A stretch of DNA of 64,000 nt, from positions 2,294,001 to 2,358,000 of the forward strand of contig NZ_CP041185.1 of the NCBI RefSeq assembly GCF_006517255.1. Reading direction: 5' to 3'. The translations under genes and the position numbers were made by a program. The DNA is from Janthinobacterium tructae. Its GTDB lineage: Bacteria > Pseudomonadota > Gammaproteobacteria > Burkholderiales > Burkholderiaceae_D. The notes beneath the pieces were generated by a model. That model was not told the origin of the DNA, did no database searches, and saw only the letters and a list, made by a program, of their open reading frames with translations. Shown here piece by piece: positions 38,734-46,686 of the stretch (positions within the stretch are counted from its first letter, which is position 1; every line of letters starts with the position of its first letter).

Positions 38734-39123
38734 TTAGCGGCGCGGCGGGTTGGAGTAAATATCTTGCCCTACTTCGTTGATCTGGCGGCGCAGGTCGCGC
38801 CGCTCGTCGGGCGTCATGCGGCCCGTGCGGCGCGAGGCGTCGGCGCCTTCGCTGGCGCGGCGCTGCTCTTCGGCGCGCGTGTCGAAACTGCGTGCGTCAC
38901 GCTGTTCGCGCAGTCGCGTATCATTGCTACTGGTGCGCTGTACCTGTTCATAGCGCTGGGCCTGTACTTGCGGCTGGTCGTCACGGCGTGGCGGCGGCTG
39001 GTTTTGTGCCAGCGCCAGGCTGGCGGCAAACACGGAGCAAACGGCAAATGCGGACAGCACAGTCGTACGTGCAGCAATAGCTGCGCTGGGAGCGGTGTGA
39101 ATTTTTTTAGTAAAGATATTCAT
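38734..39123 (-). CDS. Exported arginine/glutamine-rich hypothetical protein
   Basis: 129 residues. Signal peptide ending about SLALAQN, then a strongly charged, probably disordered stretch rich in Arg, Gln, Asp and Glu, and a short conserved-looking tail TPDERRDLRRQINEVGQDIY. Probably periplasmic. No known domain. It diverges from ompR, sharing a 195 bp gap that holds OmpR-like repeats, so it could be under OmpR control. Confidence 0.75.
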   Translation of the reverse strand: MNIFTKKIHTAPSAAIAARTTVLSAFAVCSVFAASLALAQNQPPPRRDDQPQVQAQRYEQVQRTSSNDTRLREQRDARSFDTRAEEQRRASEGADASRRTGRMTPDERRDLRRQINEVGQDIYSNPPRR

Positions 39124-39224
39124 TGAGTTCCTCTTCCGCGATGCCGTATAAACTTAAAGCTGATTTCCACTGTGGCCCCAGTGTATGATGCTTTACACGG
39201 TGCAGTAAGAGTAATTGGGTAAAG

Positions 39225-39241
39225 TTTGTAACACTTTGTAA
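39225..39241. promoter_or_regulatory. Tandem TTTGTAA repeats, possible OmpR binding site
   Basis: TTTGTAA at 39225-39231 and 39235-39241, spaced exactly 10 bp (one helical turn) as expected for the direct-repeat half-sites bound head-to-tail by OmpR dimers (GTAAC-containing). Located 78 bp before the ompR start, in the gap shared with the divergent exported-protein gene. Confidence 0.45.
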
Positions 39242-39318
39242 TGGGTCGCCCTACCCCCTTGCCGACGCCACGCGAGGCGTTACTATAGCAACTAATATAA
39301 GATAACACGACACCTTAA

Positions 39319-40089
39319 ATGACCACAACCTCCACTTCCGGCAGCAACACGCCTACGCAATCGATCCACGGCCACCAGGCGAAAATCATGGTGGTCGATG
39401 ACGATGTGCGCCTGCGCGACCTGCTGCGCCGCTACCTGACCGAACAGGGTTTCAATGTCTTCACGGCAGAGAGCGCGACGGCCATGAACAAGCTGTGGCT
39501 GCGCGAACGCTACGACTTGCTGGTGCTCGATTTGATGCTGCCCGGCGAAGACGGCCTGTCGATCTGCCGCCGCCTGCGCGGCGCGGGTGACCAGACGCCG
39601 ATCATCATGCTGACGGCCAAGGGCGAAGATGTGGACCGTATCGTGGGCCTGGAAATGGGCGCCGACGACTACCTGCCGAAACCGTTCAACCCGCGCGAAC
39701 TGGTGGCCCGCATCGGCGCCGTGCTGCGCCGCAAGGGTCCCGATGAAATCCCGGGCGCACCGTCGGAAACACCGCAAACCTTCGAATTCGGCGACTTCGT
39801 GCTGGACCTGGGCACGCGCACATTGAAAAAGAGTGGCGAAACGGTGCCGCTGACCACCGGCGAGTTTTCTGTGCTGAAAGTGTTTGCCCGCCATGCGCGC
39901 CAGCCGCTGTCGCGTGAAAAACTGATGGAACTGGCGCGTGGACGCGAATACGAAGTGTTCGACCGCAGCCTGGACGTGCAAATCTCGCGCCTGCGCAAAC
40001 TGATCGAACCCGATCCGTCGAGCCCGCTGTTCATCCAGACCGTGTGGGGCCTCGGTTACGTCTTCATCCCGGACGGACAGCCGCGCTGA
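39319..40089 (+). CDS. ompR: Two-component response regulator OmpR
   Basis: 256 residues. Receiver domain with MVVDDDVRLRD, phosphoacceptor Asp71 in VLDLMLPGEDG and KPFNPREL, then a winged-helix DNA-binding domain (FEFGDFVLDLGTRTLKK, LTTGEFSVLKVFARHARQPL, SRLRKLIEPDPSSPLFIQTV, GLGYVF) as in OmpR. An 18-residue polar N-terminal extension precedes the receiver. Partner of envZ, 13 bp downstream; controls envelope genes in response to osmotic or acid stress in relatives. Confidence 0.95.
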   Translation: MTTTSTSGSNTPTQSIHGHQAKIMVVDDDVRLRDLLRRYLTEQGFNVFTAESATAMNKLWLRERYDLLVLDLMLPGEDGLSICRRLRGAGDQTPIIMLTAKGEDVDRIVGLEMGADDYLPKPFNPRELVARIGAVLRRKGPDEIPGAPSETPQTFEFGDFVLDLGTRTLKKSGETVPLTTGEFSVLKVFARHARQPLSREKLMELARGREYEVFDRSLDVQISRLRKLIEPDPSSPLFIQTVWGLGYVFIPDGQPR

Positions 40090-40102
40090 TCGCAGGCGAG
40101 GC

Positions 40103-41461
40103 ATGATGAAGCTTGTTCCCGATATCAGCCTGGCGCGGCTGAAAAGCGGCCTGTTCTGGCGCACCTTTTTGCTGCTCGGCACCTTGACCACGGTCAGCAT
40201 GATCACCTGGATCGGCATGATTTCCGTCATCCAGCGTGAGCCGCAGGCGCAGCAGATTTCCGCCCAGATCATTTCCGTCGTTACCATCACGCATGCGGCA
40301 CTGACGCACTCGGCGCCCGAGCTGCGGCGCGAGCTGCTGTTCGACCTCGTCAGCAATGAAGGCATCCGCATCTTCTCGCTGGAAGAGGACGACCGCATCG
40401 AGCCGCCGCCCGACAATTACCTGATGCCCGAGATCGAGGCACAGGTGAAAGCCAAGCTGGGCAAGGACACGCGCTTTTCCGCGCGCGTCAACGGCGTGGC
40501 CGGTTTCTGGGTCAGCTTCAAGATCGACGACGACGAGTACTGGCTGATGCTGGACCGCGAGCGCCTGCGCGGCCTGACGGGCTTCCAGTGGCTGGGCTGG
40601 GCCAGCCTGGTGTCCCTGCTGTCCCTGCTGGGCGCGGCCATCATTTCCAGCCTGATCAATCTGCCGCTGTCGCGCTTGACGGCGGCCGCGCGCGACATCG
40701 CCAAGGGCAAGCAGCCGGCGCCGCTGCCGGAAAAAGGCCCGATCGAAATCCTCGAGGCGAACCGCAGCTTCAACCAGATGGTCGATGACTTGAAACAGGT
40801 GGAATCGGACCGCGCCGTGATTTTGGCCGGCATCTCGCACGACTTGCGCACGCCGCTGGCGCGCATGCAGCTGGAAGTGGAAATGGCCAACCTGTCGGAC
40901 GAGGCACGCGAAGGCATCCAGTCCGATATCGGGCAAATGGACGCCATCATCGGCCAGTTCCTCGACTATGCCAAGCCGACGGAAACGTCGAGCTTTACGG
41001 ACGTGGACCTGAGCGGCTTGCTGCTCGACATGACGCGCGAAGCGATGCGCCTGCCGGACGTGAAGATCAACGCCAGCATCGCCGAAGGCGCGCATGCGAT
41101 GGGCAACCCCACCGACTTGCGCCGCGTGCTGAACAACCTGATCGAGAATGCGCGCCGCTATGGCAAGACGCCGGGCAGCGACGTCACGGAAATCGATATC
41201 GCCTGCCATCTGCGCACCAGCCACGGCGCGAAAAAGGTGATTATCGAGGTGCAAGACCACGGCACAGGCGTGCCGGCGGAAAAGATCGAGCAACTGATGA
41301 AACCGTTCACCCGCCTCGACACGGCGCGCGGGCAAGCCAACGGTGCGGGCCTGGGCCTGGCCATCGTCGACCGCGTGCTGCTGCGCCATGGCGCCGAATT
41401 GCAGGTACGCAACCGCGAAGGCGGCGGCCTGGCGTTTCAGATCAGCTTGCCAGCGGCGTAA
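40103..41461 (+). CDS. envZ: Sensor histidine kinase EnvZ
   Basis: 452 residues. Two transmembrane helices (about 20-44 and 165-186) flank a periplasmic region containing the family-type IFSLEEDDRIEPPPDNYLMP. HAMP follows, then the phosphorylated His246 in AGISHDLRTPLARMQLEVEM and an ATPase domain with NNLIENARRYG, DHGTGVP and GAGLGLAIVDRV. Starts with ATG-ATG behind GGCGAGG, 13 bp after ompR, so co-transcribed. It phosphorylates and dephosphorylates OmpR at the inner membrane. Confidence 0.95.
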   Translation: MMKLVPDISLARLKSGLFWRTFLLLGTLTTVSMITWIGMISVIQREPQAQQISAQIISVVTITHAALTHSAPELRRELLFDLVSNEGIRIFSLEEDDRIEPPPDNYLMPEIEAQVKAKLGKDTRFSARVNGVAGFWVSFKIDDDEYWLMLDRERLRGLTGFQWLGWASLVSLLSLLGAAIISSLINLPLSRLTAAARDIAKGKQPAPLPEKGPIEILEANRSFNQMVDDLKQVESDRAVILAGISHDLRTPLARMQLEVEMANLSDEAREGIQSDIGQMDAIIGQFLDYAKPTETSSFTDVDLSGLLLDMTREAMRLPDVKINASIAEGAHAMGNPTDLRRVLNNLIENARRYGKTPGSDVTEIDIACHLRTSHGAKKVIIEVQDHGTGVPAEKIEQLMKPFTRLDTARGQANGAGLGLAIVDRVLLRHGAELQVRNREGGGLAFQISLPAA

Positions 41462-41494
41462 ACCGACACCACCAGCGGCCTTGGCCAACAATGT

Positions 41495-41536
41495 TGTCGG
41501 ATTACGCGAGGCAAGGCCTCGCTAATCCGACCTACG
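41495..41536. repeat. Dispersed GTCGGATTACGC...GCTAATCCGACCTAC repeat, copy 3
   Basis: TGTCGGATTACGCGAGGC, a short AA loop, then GCCTCGCTAATCCGACCTACG: a near-complete foldback with GCGAGGC/GCCTCGC inner arms. Lies between the convergent ends of envZ and the Imm26-like gene, as copy 1 does between another convergent pair. Confidence 0.8.
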
Positions 41537-41550
41537 CTGCCCCACAACGG

Positions 41551-42030
41551 TCAAACCGACGCCGCTTCCTGCGCCAGCAATTTATCCATCAACAATTCCG
41601 TCGCCCCGTAGCCGTAGAGGGAATCGCTTTCCATGCCCGGCGTATCGAAGGGGATCGATTCCTCACGGTTCAGCTTGGCAGGGTCGGCATCCGCATAGCT
41701 GGCGCGCCAGGCGCGTTGCAAGGACTCATTGCGGCGGATAAAGGCCGGCATGGGCCAGGCATTGCGCTCCCAGTGGAGGCTGTCGCCCAGCAGGGGCCAG
41801 CGTTCGTTGAGCAGGGCCATGTCGCCCGTGCGCAGGCGGCGCACGGCCTGTTCTGGCCGCAAGCCTTCCAGCTCTTCCAGCGCAGGCAGGCTGTCGCGCT
41901 TCGGCCCGAACATATACGCCAGCATGATGCGCCCGGCAGGCGCCCGGCGCGCCACCACGCCGGCGGCATAGCCGCCGCCCGGCAAGGGCACAGCAAACCA
42001 GCTGCCTTCCCGGTATGGTAATGATTTCAT
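41551..42030 (-). CDS. Imm26-like protein (possible orphan immunity protein)
   Basis: 159 residues from ATG 42030 (GGGGGAG upstream). The N-terminal third (REGSWFAVPLPGGGYAAGVV, then IMLAYMFGPKRDSLP) resembles the Imm26 family found next to polymorphic toxins; the rest (LRTGDMALLNERWPLLGDSL, then RNAWPMPAFIR) fits related longer proteins. No toxin gene is nearby, so an ordinary housekeeping role is equally possible. Soluble, cytoplasmic. The family call is tentative. Confidence 0.65.
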   Translation of the reverse strand: MKSLPYREGSWFAVPLPGGGYAAGVVARRAPAGRIMLAYMFGPKRDSLPALEELEGLRPEQAVRRLRTGDMALLNERWPLLGDSLHWERNAWPMPAFIRRNESLQRAWRASYADADPAKLNREESIPFDTPGMESDSLYGYGATELLMDKLLAQEAASV

Positions 42031-42123
42031 TTCTGCAAACTCCCCCAAAATCGTGTTCGGGGCACAGTCTACGCGAAGCAAGGGCTATGTGGCGCATGGT
42101 ACGCCACAGCAACAGACCAATAG

Positions 42124-42429
42124 TTACACTATTTTCTCGTCATAGTGATACTGAGCAACAATCGGCCCCGCCTTGAACAGCGCTTCCTTCATGGCCGTAT
42201 CCAGGCGCGCGTCGCGGCGGCGCATCCATTCGAGCAGCATGGCCGCTTCCTTGCGGCTGGTGTCGCCCGCATGCGCGAGCACGCGGCGCAATTCCGGGTC
42301 CGTGCACGCCTCGAAACGCTGGCTGTTCAAGTCCAGCGCGTGCAGCGCGGCGATGGTGGCGCCGATGGCGCGGTGCATGTCGAGTGCCGTGGCCGGCAAG
42401 CCCGATTCTTCCAGTGGGACGGTGGTCAT
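42124..42429 (-). CDS. Encapsulated-ferritin-like protein lacking ferroxidase ligands
   Basis: 101 residues from ATG 42429 (AAGGA upstream). Two helices, matching encapsulated ferritin (EncFtn, Rhodospirillum rubrum Rru_A0973, as I recall it) without gaps: HRAI, then QR, TDPEL..VLAH, AAM.LEW.RR.DA and LF..GPI.A. The iron ligands Glu32, Glu62 and His65 of that protein fall on Ala28, Ser58 and Glu61 here, so the ferroxidase centre is not preserved. The C-terminal encapsulin-targeting tail is also absent (it ends HYDEKIV). No encapsulin gene is in the window. Function unknown; a structural or regulatory relic is possible. It diverges from the alcohol dehydrogenase gene, sharing a 142 bp gap. Confidence 0.75.
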   Translation of the reverse strand: MTTVPLEESGLPATALDMHRAIGATIAALHALDLNSQRFEACTDPELRRVLAHAGDTSRKEAAMLLEWMRRRDARLDTAMKEALFKAGPIVAQYHYDEKIV

Positions 42430-42571
42430 GCGCATTCCTTTTCGCGTGGTGGAGACATCGGCTGCATTCTCCACCGCGCGGGCGAAAAGCTCAAGCGTCC
42501 ACGACACGTTTCCACCCGTTCGGCCATAATCATGACTCAGCAACAGCCTAAACCTCAGCGGCAGGAGCCCC

Positions 42572-43729
42572 ATGTTCAATTTCGACTTTTACAATCCGAC
42601 GCAAATCCTCTTCGGCCAGGGCCAGATCGCCGCCATCGCCGGCCTGATCCCGCCGCAGGCGCGGGTCCTGATGACCTACGGCGGCGGCAGCATCAAGCGC
42701 AACGGCGTCTACGATGAAGTCAGGGCGGCGCTGGCTGGCCACACGGTGCTGGAATTTGCCGGTATCGAACCCAATCCCAGCTATGAAACCCTGATGCAGG
42801 CCGTGGCCCTCGTGAAAAGCGAGCGCATCGATTTCCTGCTGGCCGTCGGCGGCGGCTCCGTGGTCGATGGCACGAAATTCATCGCCGCCGCCGCCCTGCA
42901 TGAGGGCGAGGCGTGGGACATCCTGGCGAAAGGCGGCAAGATCGTCGAGGCCGCCCTGCCCTTCGGCACGGTGCTCACCTTGCCGGCCACCGGTTCCGAG
43001 ATGAATGGCTCGGCCGTGATCACGCGCAAGGCCACGCAGGAAAAGCGCTCGTTCATGAGTCGCAAGGTGTATCCGAAATTTTCCGTGCTGGACCCGTCGA
43101 AAACGTTCACCTTGCCGCTGCGCCAGGTAGGCAATGGCGTCGTCGATGCGTTTGCGCATGTCATGGAACAGTATCTGACCACCCCCGTGAATGCATCGGT
43201 GCAGGACCGCTTCGCCGAAGGCATTTTATTGACCCTGATCGAGGAAGGCCCGAAAGCCCTGTCGCACCCGGACGACTACGACGTGCGCGCCAACGTGATG
43301 TGGAGCGCCACCCTGGCCTTGAACGGCCTGATCGGCGTGGGCGTGCCGCAAGACTGGTCCACGCACGCCATCGGCCACGAATTGACAGCCCTGTACGAGC
43401 TCGATCATGCGCAAACCCTGGCCATCATCCTGCCCAGCATGCTGCGCGTGCGCAAGCAGGCCAAGCGCGCCAAGCTGCTGCAATACGCGGCCCGCGTCTG
43501 GGGCCTCGACGGCGGCGACGAGGATGGCCGCATCGAGGCAGCCATCGCACGCACGGAATTCTTCTTCCGCCACATGGGCGTCAAGACGCGCCTGGCCGAC
43601 TACGGACTGAACCATGCCAGCGTGGACGCCGTCGTCGCCGCCCTGGAAGCGCACGGCATGACGGCGCTGGGCGAACAGCGCGAAGTGACGCCCGCCGTCA
43701 GCCGCAAGGTGCTCGAACTCAGTTTGTAG
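42572..43729 (+). CDS. yqhD: Iron-containing alcohol dehydrogenase, YqhD type
   Basis: 385 residues. Type III alcohol dehydrogenase with the nucleotide site AVGGGSVVDGTKF and metal ligands in VVDAFAHVMEQY, HAIGHELTALYELDHAQ. The GGGS at RVLMTYGGGSIKRNGVYDEV and the overall length fit YqhD/BdhA, NADPH-dependent aldehyde reductases that detoxify short aldehydes from lipid peroxidation. Cytoplasmic. The divergent neighbour is the ferritin-like protein. Confidence 0.9.
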   Translation: MFNFDFYNPTQILFGQGQIAAIAGLIPPQARVLMTYGGGSIKRNGVYDEVRAALAGHTVLEFAGIEPNPSYETLMQAVALVKSERIDFLLAVGGGSVVDGTKFIAAAALHEGEAWDILAKGGKIVEAALPFGTVLTLPATGSEMNGSAVITRKATQEKRSFMSRKVYPKFSVLDPSKTFTLPLRQVGNGVVDAFAHVMEQYLTTPVNASVQDRFAEGILLTLIEEGPKALSHPDDYDVRANVMWSATLALNGLIGVGVPQDWSTHAIGHELTALYELDHAQTLAIILPSMLRVRKQAKRAKLLQYAARVWGLDGGDEDGRIEAAIARTEFFFRHMGVKTRLADYGLNHASVDAVVAALEAHGMTALGEQREVTPAVSRKVLELSL

Positions 43730-43751
43730 ATTCGCACCACACTGTTGTAAA

Positions 43752-43779
43752 ACGGTCAGCCAGCGGGACAGCTGGCCGT
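43752..43779. terminator. Hairpin after yqhD
   Basis: ACGGTCAGC / GCTGGCCGT stem (9 bp with one G-U pair) and a 10-base loop, 22 bp after the yqhD stop and just before the TPP riboswitch. No T-run. Confidence 0.45.
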
Positions 43780-43799
43780 GCTTCATGCTAAGCTGTCAT

Positions 43800-43872
43800 T
43801 TCGCTAGGGGTCCTGGAGCAGTCATCCGGGTGAGAGATACCCTTCGTACCTGATCTGGATAATGCCAGCGAA
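43800..43872 (+). promoter_or_regulatory. TPP riboswitch (THI element)
   Basis: P1 arms TTCGCT (43800-43805) and AGCGAA (43867-43872) pair perfectly. Between them are the family-specific AGGGG, the CGGGTGAGAGATACCC loop with the invariant CUGAGA-like core (here GTGAGA), ACCTGATCTGGATAATGCCAG, all in the right order and spacing for the thiamine-pyrophosphate aptamer. It lies about 107 nt before the TonB receptor start, so the receptor should be made when TPP is low. I could not resolve the expression platform. Confidence 0.95.
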
Positions 43873-43978
43873 GGAAAGCGCAAAGTACCTCCCTCCTTTG
43901 ATAGCTCCTGCGTTGGCGCCAGCCGAACAAGCAGCCTGCCGTGCTCCCTCCCGAGACGGCTTGAACCACGAGCAATCT

Positions 43979-46141
43979 ATGTCCACACCGAATTTATCTA
44001 TTTCCGTTTTGACCCTGGCCATCCTGCACGCGTTTGCCGCGCCCGCCCTGGCCGCGAATGACACCGCCGAAGCGCCGGCCGACACGCAAAGCATGGCTGA
44101 AGTCGTCGTCACGGCCAGCAAGGCGCCTGCCGCCAAGCGCGCCTCCGTGGGCGGTTTTTCCGACGCGCCGCTGCTGCAGACACCCGCGTCCGTCACCGTC
44201 ATTTCGCAAAAAGACATGCAGGACTTGCAAATCCGCAATCTCAGCGACGCCGTCAAGCTCGACACCAGCATCAACGATGCCTACAACGCCGTCGGCTATG
44301 CGGAGCAATTTTCCATCCGTGGCTTCAAGCTCGATAACAATTCCAGCTACCGCAAGGATGGCGTGGCCATTCCTGGCGACACGCAAATTCCGCTGGAAAA
44401 CAAGGAACGCATCGAAGTGCTGAAGGGCCTGGCCGGCTTGCAGGCAGGCGTGGCCGCGCCCGGTGGCGTGATCGACTTCATCGTCAAACGCCCGACCAAC
44501 GCGCCGCTGCGCACCGTCACCGTGGAAACGCGCGAACGGGGCACCCTGTACGGCGCCGTCGACCTGGGCGGCCGCCTGGAAGACACGCGCTTCGGTTACC
44601 GTGTCAACGTGGCGGCCGAGCGTCTGCGCTCCTACATCAAGGGTGCGGACGGCAACCGCAAGTTCATTTCCGGCGCCTTCGACTGGCAGATTTCGCCGCA
44701 AGCGCTGCTGCAGCTCGATGCCGACTACCAGGACAAGGCGCAGGCCACGGCGCCCGGCTTCCAGCTGCTGAATAACACGAGCTTGCCGACCGGCATCAGC
44801 GCCGACGCCATGCTCAACCGGCAGCCGTGGACGCGCCCCGTGGAAACCGTCACCAGCAACCTCGGCCTGCGCTTCCAGTACGCGTTCAATGACAACTGGC
44901 ACGCCACCCTGTCGGCCAACCAGCACTCGTTCAAGCGCGATGACTACACCGCCTTCCCGTACGGCTGCAGCGGACAGGACCTGTACCCTGGCTTCTGCGG
45001 CAATGGCGACTACGACGTGTATGACTACCGCAGCCTGGGCGAGACGAAAAAGCCGCTGAGCGCGCAAGCCATGATCCAGGGCAAGTTCGCCACCGGTAGC
45101 CTGCGCCATGAATTCACGGCCGGCGTCTCGACCTTCCGCCGCAAGGACCGCGCCGGCCTGTACGTGTACGACTGGGCTGGCGTGAGCAATATCTACCGCC
45201 CGCAAATCGTCGATATGTCGACGGGAGTGCAAGGCCCCGTGCGCCTGGTACGCAAGGATACGGAAAACTCCGTCTTCGTGCAGGACATCATCAGTCTGAC
45301 GCCGAACTGGAAACTGCATGGCGGCTTGCGCCATATCGATGTCGACGGCTACCAGTATGTGCTCAAGGCCGACACGGAGATCCGCGCCAGGCACGACTTC
45401 CTGCTGCCCAACGTCGCGCTCGTCTACACCCCACTCGACAATGTCTCCGTGTATGCGGCCTACTCGCAGGGCATGGAACATGGCGGCACGGCCGACCGCA
45501 AGGCGGAAAACGCCAACGTGGAATTGTCGCCCAGCCGTTCGAAGCAGATCGAATTGGGCGTGAAGATGGATGTAACGCCCGACTTCATGCTGGCGGCCAG
45601 CCTGTTCCAGATCCGCAAGGGCCTGGAATTCAACCAGCCACTGGCATTGCAGCCCAAAAAATATAACTTCGTGCGCGCAGGCCAGGCGCAGCACCGGGGC
45701 CTGGAATTGTCGGCCCAGGGCAAGGCGTCGGCCAACCTGAGCCTGGGTGCCTCCGTGACGGCCCTGAACAGCCAGCAGTCGGGCACGGGCAATGCGGACC
45801 TCGATGGCAAGCGCGTACCCAACGTGCCCGCCTTCAAGGCGGCCGTGCATGCGGACTATGCCGTGCAACAGGTGGCGGGCTTGAGCGTGAATGGCAACTG
45901 GGAATATGCGGGCAAGAAAGCGTTTGAGTACAACAACACGACCTTCGTGCCGTCGTACAACGTGTTCAACCTGGGCGCCGCCTGGGCCACGCGCATCGCG
46001 GGCAAGGCAGCCGTGCTGCGCGCCAGCGTCAACAACGTGGCAGACAAGTTTTACTGGCGCGACGTGACGCCGGAATCGGATGGTTATCTGTATCCGGGCG
46101 CCAGCCGCACGTTCAAGCTTTCAGCGCAGTTTGACTTTTAA
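43979..46141 (+). CDS. TonB-dependent outer-membrane receptor under TPP control (thiamine uptake candidate)
   Basis: 720 residues from ATG 43979. Signal peptide (LAILHAFAAPALAAND), then the plug domain (TPASVTVISQKDMQDLQIRN, YAEQFSIRGFKLDNN, ERIEVLKGLAGLQAGVAAPG) and a C-terminal barrel ending in aromatic FKLSAQFDF. Sequence-wise it resembles TonB siderophore receptors, but the TPP riboswitch in its leader argues that the cargo is thiamine or a precursor, like the predicted Omr1-type receptors. The open frame continues upstream into the riboswitch and is not used. The stop overlaps that of the convergent kinase gene. Confidence 0.92.
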   Translation: MSTPNLSISVLTLAILHAFAAPALAANDTAEAPADTQSMAEVVVTASKAPAAKRASVGGFSDAPLLQTPASVTVISQKDMQDLQIRNLSDAVKLDTSINDAYNAVGYAEQFSIRGFKLDNNSSYRKDGVAIPGDTQIPLENKERIEVLKGLAGLQAGVAAPGGVIDFIVKRPTNAPLRTVTVETRERGTLYGAVDLGGRLEDTRFGYRVNVAAERLRSYIKGADGNRKFISGAFDWQISPQALLQLDADYQDKAQATAPGFQLLNNTSLPTGISADAMLNRQPWTRPVETVTSNLGLRFQYAFNDNWHATLSANQHSFKRDDYTAFPYGCSGQDLYPGFCGNGDYDVYDYRSLGETKKPLSAQAMIQGKFATGSLRHEFTAGVSTFRRKDRAGLYVYDWAGVSNIYRPQIVDMSTGVQGPVRLVRKDTENSVFVQDIISLTPNWKLHGGLRHIDVDGYQYVLKADTEIRARHDFLLPNVALVYTPLDNVSVYAAYSQGMEHGGTADRKAENANVELSPSRSKQIELGVKMDVTPDFMLAASLFQIRKGLEFNQPLALQPKKYNFVRAGQAQHRGLELSAQGKASANLSLGASVTALNSQQSGTGNADLDGKRVPNVPAFKAAVHADYAVQQVAGLSVNGNWEYAGKKAFEYNNTTFVPSYNVFNLGAAWATRIAGKAAVLRASVNNVADKFYWRDVTPESDGYLYPGASRTFKLSAQFDF

Positions 46142-46686
46142 TTGAGGGAAATGGCAGGCGCTGCAGCGAGCGCCTGCTGCAGCAAAGGCGCCGCCTGTTC
46201 CAGGCGCGCCTCCAGGTTGTCGTGCAGCACGTGGTAGACGATGCCGCGCGCGTCGAGCTCGTCGAGCAGGTAGCGGTAGATCAGCTGGCGCACGGCTTCC
46301 GACTCGCGCTGCAAGCCGTCGGCCACCCACGGGCTGTCGGGCGCCGTCACCAGGGTCACTTCGTACTGCGTGGCATCGGCCAGCGCCGCCAGCTGCGCGT
46401 CCGCACCATCAAAATAATGGCGGCTGTAGACGGCCGTCATCAAGGGCGTGGTGTCGCAAAACAGGAATTGACGCGCTTGCGCGGCGGCTGCCGCTTCGCG
46501 TTCGACTTGCGTACGCGCAATACCATACTGGTCGGCCGCGACGGGCACCCTGCCCTGCGTTGCCACGAATTCGCGCAAGTATTCCGGTACCCAGACGGTG
46601 CCGTAGCACTCGGCCAGGGCGGCCGCCAGGGTCGACTTGCCCGACGATTCCGCGCCCAGGATAGCCACGCGCACGCAAGGCGCCAT
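46138..46686 (-). CDS. NadR-like P-loop kinase (probable vitamin-salvage kinase)
   Basis: 182 residues from ATG 46686, which overlaps the pnuC stop by one base (TGATG). P-loop GAESSGKSTLAAALA, then WVPEYLREF and FCDTTPLMTAVYSRHYF match the kinase domain of NadR (ribosylnicotinamide kinase), without the NMN adenylyltransferase half. In thiamine loci such stand-alone domains accompany PnuC/PnuT transporters and may phosphorylate the imported vitamin, trapping it. Nicotinamide riboside kinase is the alternative. Its 3' end overlaps the convergent receptor gene by four bases. Confidence 0.85.
   Translation of the reverse strand: MAPCVRVAILGAESSGKSTLAAALAECYGTVWVPEYLREFVATQGRVPVAADQYGIARTQVEREAAAAAQARQFLFCDTTPLMTAVYSRHYFDGADAQLAALADATQYEVTLVTAPDSPWVADGLQRESEAVRQLIYRYLLDELDARGIVYHVLHDNLEARLEQAAPLLQQALAAAPAISLN

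Noticed and set aside
43862..43978. Upstream extension of the TonB receptor reading frame
   Set aside because: It begins inside the TPP aptamer; the signal peptide starts at 43979.
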